Under the pieces are notes generated by a model. The model was given only the letters and a program-made list of their open reading frames with translations. It made no database searches and was not told the DNA's origin. A stretch of DNA of 9,563 nucleotides from JBJHAX01 sp050480705 (GTDB lineage: Bacteria > Actinomycetota > Nitriliruptoria > Nitriliruptorales > Nitriliruptoraceae). Shown piece after piece: positions 5,298 through 9,563 of this stretch. Within the stretch, counting starts at the first letter, position 1. Each line of letters starts with the position of its first letter. The translations under genes were made by a program, and so were the position numbers. Where the stretch lies: assembly GCA_050480705.1 (NCBI GenBank), contig JBJHAX010000066.1, forward strand, positions 1 through 9,563, in the 5' to 3' direction.

Positions 5298-5753
5298 ATG
5301 CAGATCGACGAACGGGAACGTCACGCGCTGCACTCGCGCCTGGTCGACGTACTCGGTGAACACGAGGCATCCACGCTGATGGACCACCTGCCGCCGGTGG
5401 GATGGGCTGACGTCGCAACGAAGCGCGACCTCGACCATCTCGCGACGACCTTACGTGGCGACATCGAGCGCGAGATCGGTGACCTGCGCACCGAACTCCA
5501 CCAGGAGATCGGCGGCCTGCGCACCGAACTCCACCAGGAAATCGGTGGCCTGCGAAGCGAACTCCACCGGGAGATCGGCGGCCTGCGCACCGGACTCCAC
5601 CGGGAGATCGGCGGTCTGCGAAGCGAGCTCCACCAGGAAGCGGGCCGGATCTACCACGCGATGAGCCGCCAGACGCGATCGCTGATGATCGCCCTGGTCA
5701 CGTCGAACGCCACGCTCGCCGGGATGGCGTTCGCGGCGGCGCGCCTCGTCTGA
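5298..5753 (+). CDS. tail-anchored coiled-coil protein with 11-residue repeats
   Basis: 151 residues in three parts. Residues 1-50 are a compact head (HALHSRLVDVLGEHEASTLMDHLPPVGWADVATKRDL, split here only in description), whose LPPVGWADVATKRDL stretch I know from a family of small actinobacterial coiled-coil proteins similar to DUF1640/CCDC90 types. Residues 61-115 are five consecutive 11-residue units of the form G-G-L-R-T/S-E-L-H-Q/R-E-I. An 11-residue period is three helical turns, giving a long, nearly straight or right-handed coiled coil rather than the usual heptad one. Residues 124-151 are hydrophobic and reach the C-terminus, suggesting a membrane tail anchor. ATG 5298 has GAGGAGG about five bases upstream. 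It likely oligomerises at the membrane; a scaffold role is an inference. The RDD gene follows after 53 bases. Confidence 0.85.
   Translation: MQIDERERHALHSRLVDVLGEHEASTLMDHLPPVGWADVATKRDLDHLATTLRGDIEREIGDLRTELHQEIGGLRTELHQEIGGLRSELHREIGGLRTGLHREIGGLRSELHQEAGRIYHAMSRQTRSLMIALVTSNATLAGMAFAAARLV
5478..5642 (+). repeat. five tandem 33-bp coding repeats
   Basis: Units at 5478-5510, 5511-5543, 5544-5576, 5577-5609 and 5610-5642 each encode one 11-residue coiled-coil unit. They differ by only a few bases. Units 2 and 4 share ggcggcctgcgcacc, while units 3 and 5 share ctgcgaagcga, so an alternating (66-bp) duplication is likely. Because each unit is in frame, slippage would change coil length without breaking the gene. 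Confidence 0.85.
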
Positions 5754-5773
5754 ACCTTCCACTTCTGTCGCTC

Positions 5774-5796
5774 CTCGTTACGCTGCCGGCAACGAG
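5774..5796 (+). terminator. weak hairpin between coiled-coil and RDD genes
   Basis: Bases 5774-5779 (ctcgtt) pair with 5791-5796 (aacgag) around an 11-base loop, midway between the coiled-coil stop and the RDD start. There is no T-tract and the stem is short. It may be an intercistronic hairpin rather than a terminator. Confidence 0.2.
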
Positions 5797-5806
5797 TGGG
5801 TGAGCG

Positions 5807-6268
5807 ATGGATGCTCCGACGGCGGCACCGGACGTGCGACCGGTCGGGTTCCTCGCACGCGTCGTCGCCGAGGTCGTCGACCTCGCCGTCAGCTGGTCGG
5901 CGTTCTTCATCGTCGCGATTGCGGCATGGACCGCGCTCGAGGACGTCGGACTCGCCGGCGGCCTGGTCTTCGGCGTCGGCATCGGCGCAGCGTGGCTGGT
6001 GTTCGTCGCCTACTGGATCCTTCTGCACGCACACGGGCGACAGACCGTCGGCAAGCTGCTGATCGGAGCGGTCGTGGTGCACGCGGACGACCTGCGTGCG
6101 ATCGGGATCGGACGCTCAGCCGGACGCCTGGTCGCTGAACTGGCGTCCGCGCTGCCGCTGAACCTCGGCTACCTGTGGGTCGCGTGGGATGCCCGAAAGC
6201 AGGGATTCCACGACAAGATCGCGCAAACCCTCGTCGTGAAGAAGGCCGACCTGGACGGGACGCGTTGA
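5807..6268 (+). CDS. RDD-family membrane protein
   Basis: 153 residues. The N-terminal RDD signature is RVVAEVVD (18-25: Arg at the start, Asp at the end, the middle Asp replaced). Hydrophobic helices lie at about 24-44, 50-74 and 104-124. The conserved GRQTVGK loop (77-83), GRSAGR (102-107) and the closing W-x-x-WDARKQGFHDKIAQT (124-141) are all present, which makes the family call firm. RDD proteins are small integral membrane proteins; some have been linked to Na+/Li+ export, but most have no known role. Length is typical. ATG 5807 follows GTGAGCG, a weak ribosome site, and no better start lies nearby. It probably shares transcription with the coiled-coil gene 53 bases upstream. A strong dyad at 6256-6276 overlaps its stop codon. 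Confidence 0.92.
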   Translation: MDAPTAAPDVRPVGFLARVVAEVVDLAVSWSAFFIVAIAAWTALEDVGLAGGLVFGVGIGAAWLVFVAYWILLHAHGRQTVGKLLIGAVVVHADDLRAIGIGRSAGRLVAELASALPLNLGYLWVAWDARKQGFHDKIAQTLVVKKADLDGTR

Positions 6269-6276
6269 GCGTCCCG
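6256..6276 (+). terminator. 8-bp hairpin overlapping the RDD stop codon
   Basis: Bases 6256-6263 (cgggacgc) pair perfectly with 6269-6276 (gcgtcccg); the loop gttga contains the TGA stop (6266-6268). No T-tract follows. It would end or stabilise the coiled-coil/RDD transcript before the KamA-like gene, whose start is 210 bases further on. The 6277-6486 interval beyond it has no recognisable gene. Confidence 0.5.
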
Positions 6277-6486
6277 CGTGGCGTGCAATCGGCCTCGCCG
6301 GGCTGAGGTCGCGCTGTCGCCGCTACCATGGTGCGCCCTCGCCGGAGCCTGCGGCACGTGCGACGCGGACGGCGGGCCGCTCCACGGCACCGTCGTGTCG
6401 CCTCAGGCGACGCTTCTGTCGACGACCGCAGTCGCCCGGCGACGCGAGATCGGGGATCGGGGACGTACACGAGGGAAGAGGGCTGC

Positions 6487-7851
6487 ATGACCGGCATCGA
6501 TGATCTGCAACCGGTCGCGGAGACAGACCGGTTCAGGGCGCTCACCACAGCGCATCTGGACGAGCTGCTCCAGCGGGCGGGGCTCGACGAGGCCGAACGA
6601 CTCGAGACTCGCGCGGTCGCGTGTGTGCTGCCGTTCAGGACCAACGCCTACGTCGTGGACGAGCTGATCGACTGGTCAGCGGCGCCGGACGACCCGATCT
6701 TCCGCCTGACCTTTCCCCGGCCCGAGATGCTTCCGCACGACGACGTCGCCCGCCTTGTCGACCTGCTGCGACGTGACGCGCATCGGCGCGAAATCAATGA
6801 GGTCGCGAACACCGTTCGGGCGCGGCTCAACCCCCATCCCGCCGGGCAGATGACACTGAACCGCCCTGCGACTGCCGAGGAGCCACTCGACGGCGTGCAG
6901 CACAAGTATGCGGAGACCGTGCTGTTCTTCCCCAAACAGGGCCAGACCTGCCACGCGTACTGCACCTACTGCTTCAGGTGGGCCCAGTTCGTCGGCGATC
7001 CCGACCTCAAGATGGCCTCGGGCGAGATCGATCGTCTCGTCGACTACATCCGCGAACATCCGGAGATCACCAGCGTGCTGATCACCGGCGGCGACCCGAT
7101 GATCATGAAGCACCCCGTGCTCGAGCGCTACGTCGAGCCGCTGCTCGGTCTCGAACAGCTCGAATCCATTCGCATCGGGTCGAAGGCGCTCGGGTTCTGG
7201 CCACAGCGCTTCGTCAGCGACGACGACGCCGACGAAACGCTGCGCCTGTTCGAAAGGGTCGTCGACGCAGGCAAGAACCTCGCCTACATGGCGCACTTCT
7301 CGCACCCGACCGAGCTCTCGACCGACCTGGTGCACACGGCTTCGCGGCGCATCCGCGCCACGGGCGCCGTCATCAGAACCCAGGCGCCACTGATCCGTAC
7401 CGTGAACGACGACGCGCGGGTGTGGGAGACGATGTGGCGGGAGCAGGCCCGGGCGGGCATGGTCCCCTACTACATGTTCGTCGAGCGTGATACCGGCCCC
7501 CAGGACTACTTCGCGGTGCCGCTCGCTCGCGCACACGAGATCTTCACCGACGCCTACCGCAACGTCGCGGGGCTGGCTCGCACTGTGCGGGGCCCGTCGA
7601 TGTCGGCCACACCGGGCAAGGTGTGCGTGGACGGCATCGCCCGGATCGCGGGTGAGCGCGTCTTCGTTCTGCGCCTGCTGCAGGCGCGTGATTCCTCGCT
7701 CGTCGGCCAGCCCTTCTTCGCTCGCTACGACGCCGAAGCACGTTGGCTCGACGATCTCGAGCCGGCGCTGGGCGCAGAGAGGTTCCCCTTCGAGACCGAG
7801 GTGATCGACGTCACCGCAGGCGAGGTCGCCGGAGCGACGCCGCGACGGTGA
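6487..7851 (+). CDS. KamA-family radical SAM protein (lysine 2,3-aminomutase-like, atypical)
   Basis: 454 residues. The radical SAM cluster motif CHAYCTYC has Cys155, Cys159 and Cys162 (CxxxCxxC) for the 4Fe-4S cluster. LITGGDP (198-204) matches the SAM-binding GGDP, IRIGSKALGFWPQRF (228-242) is the usual strand after it, and QAPLIRTVND (299-308) and PYYMFVERD (327-335) correspond to conserved KamA blocks. In lysine 2,3-aminomutase the PLP lysine sits in PGGGGK; here the equivalent is SATPGK with Lys378, so PLP binding is plausible but the loop is different. The two Asp residues that hold the substrate's side-chain amine in the Clostridium enzyme appear as Arg334 (or Asp335) and Ser371 in a by-eye alignment, so lysine may not be the substrate. 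ATG 6487 has GGAAGAGGG just upstream; the longer frame to 6328 is Arg-rich noise. It converges on the Rid-family gene. Confidence 0.88.
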   Translation: MTGIDDLQPVAETDRFRALTTAHLDELLQRAGLDEAERLETRAVACVLPFRTNAYVVDELIDWSAAPDDPIFRLTFPRPEMLPHDDVARLVDLLRRDAHRREINEVANTVRARLNPHPAGQMTLNRPATAEEPLDGVQHKYAETVLFFPKQGQTCHAYCTYCFRWAQFVGDPDLKMASGEIDRLVDYIREHPEITSVLITGGDPMIMKHPVLERYVEPLLGLEQLESIRIGSKALGFWPQRFVSDDDADETLRLFERVVDAGKNLAYMAHFSHPTELSTDLVHTASRRIRATGAVIRTQAPLIRTVNDDARVWETMWREQARAGMVPYYMFVERDTGPQDYFAVPLARAHEIFTDAYRNVAGLARTVRGPSMSATPGKVCVDGIARIAGERVFVLRLLQARDSSLVGQPFFARYDAEARWLDDLEPALGAERFPFETEVIDVTAGEVAGATPRR

Positions 7852-7857
7852 CCGAAA

Positions 7858-7886
7858 CCGGTGCCCGGCGTGGGGCCGGACACCGG
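7858..7886. terminator. bidirectional hairpin between the KamA-like and Rid genes
   Basis: Outer arms ccggtg (7858-7863) and caccgg (7881-7886) and inner arms ccggc (7865-7869) and gccgg (7875-7879) pair perfectly, interrupted by one c/a mismatch, with loop gtggg. The hairpin sits in the 45-base gap between the two convergent stop codons, the right place to end both transcripts. There is no long T-tract on either side. Confidence 0.6.
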
Positions 7887-7896
7887 AAGCGTCACA

Positions 7897-8331
7897 TCAG
7901 GACTCGGGGATGACGGCGACCGCGTCGATCTCGAGGCGAAAGCCCCTGTAGACCAGCCGCGGCACCTCGATGGTCGTGGACGTCGGCCAGACGGTTCCGA
8001 AGTACTCGCGCATGACCTGGACCACCTGGGGATGCTCGTCGAGGTCGGTGAGGAACTTCTGCACCCTCACGACGTCCTCGAAGGTCGCCCCGGCCTCCTC
8101 GAGCTGCCGGCCGATGTCGGAGAGCACCCGGTGCGTCTCCTCGACGATGTCAGGTGGAGGCAGCGGCGCGCCGTCGTCGTCGAACCCGTCGGGTGCTGCC
8201 AGCACACCTGAGATGTAGAGCAGCGTCGCTCCGGACTCGATGCGCACCGCCGGTACCAGGGGCAGGCGGGCAGCGGTCTCCGCGTCCTTGTGCGGAACCC
8301 TCGTGAACTGCTTGCCGTCGTGCTCACTCAT
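7897..8331 (-). CDS. Rid (YjgF/YER057c/UK114) family protein lacking the canonical catalytic Arg
   Basis: 144 residues, slightly above the usual 125-135. The fold is recognised by LLYISGVLA (37-45), the helix EETHRVLSDIGRQLEEAGATFEDVVRVQKFLTD (64-96, shown here by its endpoints), and the closing strands TTIEVPRL and LEIDAVAVI (119-141). RidA proteins hydrolyse reactive imine/enamine intermediates released by PLP enzymes, and need Arg105 (E. coli numbering, in PARSCVEVARL). Aligned by eye, the same block here reads PTSTTIEVPRL, with Ser118 in that place, so it belongs with non-deaminase or divergent Rid subgroups. ATG 8331 has GAGGAAGG upstream; the longer frame to 8415 lacks one. It lies 105 bases downstream of the histidine kinase and converges on the KamA-like gene, a PLP/SAM enzyme. 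Confidence 0.9.
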   Translation of the reverse strand: MSEHDGKQFTRVPHKDAETAARLPLVPAVRIESGATLLYISGVLAAPDGFDDDGAPLPPPDIVEETHRVLSDIGRQLEEAGATFEDVVRVQKFLTDLDEHPQVVQVMREYFGTVWPTSTTIEVPRLVYRGFRLEIDAVAVIPES

Positions 8332-8436
8332 GACCGACCTTCCTCTCGACCGGGACACCTGCGCCGGCACCGGTGGACGACGCTGCAGGCGGGCGGCGCA
8401 AACGCCGTCGTGCAACGGTCCCGCGACGCACGCACC

Positions 8437-9563
8437 CTAGTTGCGATGCCCGCTGGCGTCGCGGCCTTCGTCGCCGCCGCGGCGGGGCAGCGTGACCGTG
8501 AAGCGCGCACCACCTCCGGGCCGATCGTCCAGATCCACCTCGCCACGGTGCACCTCGACGAAACGACGCACGAGCGACAATCCGATCCCGGTGCCTGGCG
8601 ACGCCGCGGACGCACTCGGGACACCCTGTTCGAACGGTTCGAAGATGCGTTCACGCAACGGGCGCGGGACGCCTGGCCCGTCGTCTTCGACGACGATGAC
8701 CGCATCGTCTCCTGACGAGCGCAACCGCACCCACACGTTGCTGCCAGGCGGCGTGTGGCGCTCGGCGTTGCGCAGCAGGTTGTCGACGACTCGCTCGATC
8801 ATGTTCGCGTCGATCTCGGCGTCGACCGGCTCGGTGTCGAGGTGGACCTGGTGGGCCCCTCCTGCGACCCGACGATCGATGAGCTGGCGGGCAAGCTCAT
8901 CGAGATCCGTCAGTTCCCGGCGCGGCTCGACACGGCCACGCGTGAGCCTGTCGACATCGAGCAGATCATCGACGAGCCGCTCGAGGCGACGCGCGTTCTC
9001 GACAAGACGGTCGAGATGTTCGACGGCCTCGGGAGCGGCCCCGGCTGTGACGCGACGGGCCGTTTCGGCGAAACCGAGCACACCGGTCAACGGTGTGCGC
9101 AACTCGTGCGACACCGCCGACAGGAACGTCGTCTTCATCTGGTCGATGCGGCGCAGCTCGTCGGTGATGCGACGCTCGTGTTCGAGCGCGGCGCGGGTCA
9201 GCTCAGCCTCCTGATGCTCCAGGGTGACGTCACGCACCACGCCGACGAGGCTGACGGGTTGGCCGTTGCGGGTCAGGACCTTGCGACGATCCTCCAGCCA
9301 GAGGTAGCGCCCGTCGGGATGACGCCAGCGCCAGCGGAACACTCCGGTCAAGCCCGCGGGATGCCGCAGGAACGCGTCCATGCGCACGCGATCGTCGGGG
9401 TGCATCGCATCGCGAAGCCGGTCCGGGGAGCCCAGATGGTCGCGTGCCCCGACGCCGAGCACCCGTTCGGCGCTCTCGCTCACGAAAACGACCCGCGGGG
9501 CCGGGTCCAGAACAAGGCGGTAGGCCACGTCGTCGATCGCGTCCGCAATTGCCTCGAACTCAC
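8437..9563 (-). CDS. PAS-domain sensor histidine kinase (5' end beyond the window)
   Basis: Counting from the in-frame GTG at 9528, 363 residues are visible, but the frame stays open to the window edge and the extra codons (EFEAIADAIDDV) look like the start of a PAS domain, so the gene very probably begins outside. The PAS domain covers about 1-104, ending in the PAC-type WRWRHPDGRYLWLEDR (66-81) and VGVVRDVT (95-102). A short coiled linker leads to the HisKA H-box SHELRTPL (140-147, phospho-acceptor His141). The ATPase domain has the N-box NLLRNAERHT (250-259), G1 EDDGPGVP (281-288), F-box IFEPFEQ (295-301) and G2 GTGIGLSLV (312-320). All key residues are intact. No membrane segment is visible, so the portion seen is cytoplasmic. 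There is no response regulator within the window; the Rid gene follows on the same strand. Confidence 0.93.
   Translation of the reverse strand, partial: EFEAIADAIDDVAYRLVLDPAPRVVFVSESAERVLGVGARDHLGSPDRLRDAMHPDDRVRMDAFLRHPAGLTGVFRWRWRHPDGRYLWLEDRRKVLTRNGQPVSLVGVVRDVTLEHQEAELTRAALEHERRITDELRRIDQMKTTFLSAVSHELRTPLTGVLGFAETARRVTAGAAPEAVEHLDRLVENARRLERLVDDLLDVDRLTRGRVEPRRELTDLDELARQLIDRRVAGGAHQVHLDTEPVDAEIDANMIERVVDNLLRNAERHTPPGSNVWVRLRSSGDDAVIVVEDDGPGVPRPLRERIFEPFEQGVPSASAASPGTGIGLSLVRRFVEVHRGEVDLDDRPGGGARFTVTLPRRGGDEGRDASGHRN

Noticed and set aside
4585..5379. Plus-strand 264-residue frame through 4585-5379
   Set aside because: It is opposite the six-helix membrane protein, rich in Arg, Pro and Thr, and runs into the coiled-coil gene out of frame.
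5478..5642. CRISPR-like repeat array
   Set aside because: The 33-bp units are directly adjacent with no spacers and are in-frame coding repeats of a coiled coil.
6676..7536. Minus-strand 286-residue frame inside the KamA-like gene
   Set aside because: It is the antisense shadow of a gene with intact radical SAM motifs; there is no recognisable domain or ribosome site.

Overview
The window comes from a high-GC bacterium, most likely an actinobacterium. The signs are strong G/C preference at third codon positions, Shine-Dalgarno-led ATG starts, and protein types common in Actinobacteria (RDD membrane protein, coiled-coil tail-anchored protein, PAS histidine kinase). I cannot place it below phylum.

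The window has two parts that meet at about position 4476. Bases 1 to about 4476 look like the right-hand end of an integrated mobile element. At 4432-4476 there is an exact 3' half of a tRNA-Thr(UGU): anticodon loop, variable loop, complete T arm, acceptor 3' strand and CCA. The sequence to its left supplies no D arm, no 5' acceptor strand and no pairing half of the anticodon stem. That is the scar left when a tyrosine recombinase integrates at a tRNA anticodon loop; the rebuilt intact tRNA should lie beyond the left edge of the window. The visible element carries a leftward gene set: AAA+ ATPase (1695-3074), GNAT acetyltransferase (1119-1601) and a helix-hairpin-helix/DNA-glycosylase-like protein (233-1003). 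It also carries two rightward genes: a 58-residue protein (3393-3569) and a frameshifted gene (3579-4120) whose 3' part looks like the end of an endonuclease/exonuclease/phosphatase domain. Bases 1-232 hold an inverted repeat, a 17-codon leader or remnant, and a hairpin. Bases 4121-4431 hold no convincing gene but contain short direct repeats of the sort expected around an attachment site. No integrase, excisionase or replication gene is visible.

From 4477 rightward the sequence looks like ordinary chromosome. It holds a six-helix membrane protein (4491-5066, leftward) and, divergent from it, a coiled-coil protein built from five 11-residue repeats (5298-5753). Then come an RDD-family membrane protein (5807-6268) and a KamA-family radical SAM aminomutase-like enzyme (6487-7851). 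Converging on the last from the right are a Rid-family protein (7897-8331) and a PAS histidine kinase (8437 to beyond the right edge). Dyad terminators separate several of these genes.

The most interesting points are the tRNA-bounded element with its AAA/GNAT/HhH cassette, and the atypical KamA homologue (changed PLP-lysine motif, lysine-recognition aspartates not apparent). It ends next to a Rid-family protein that lacks the canonical catalytic arginine.
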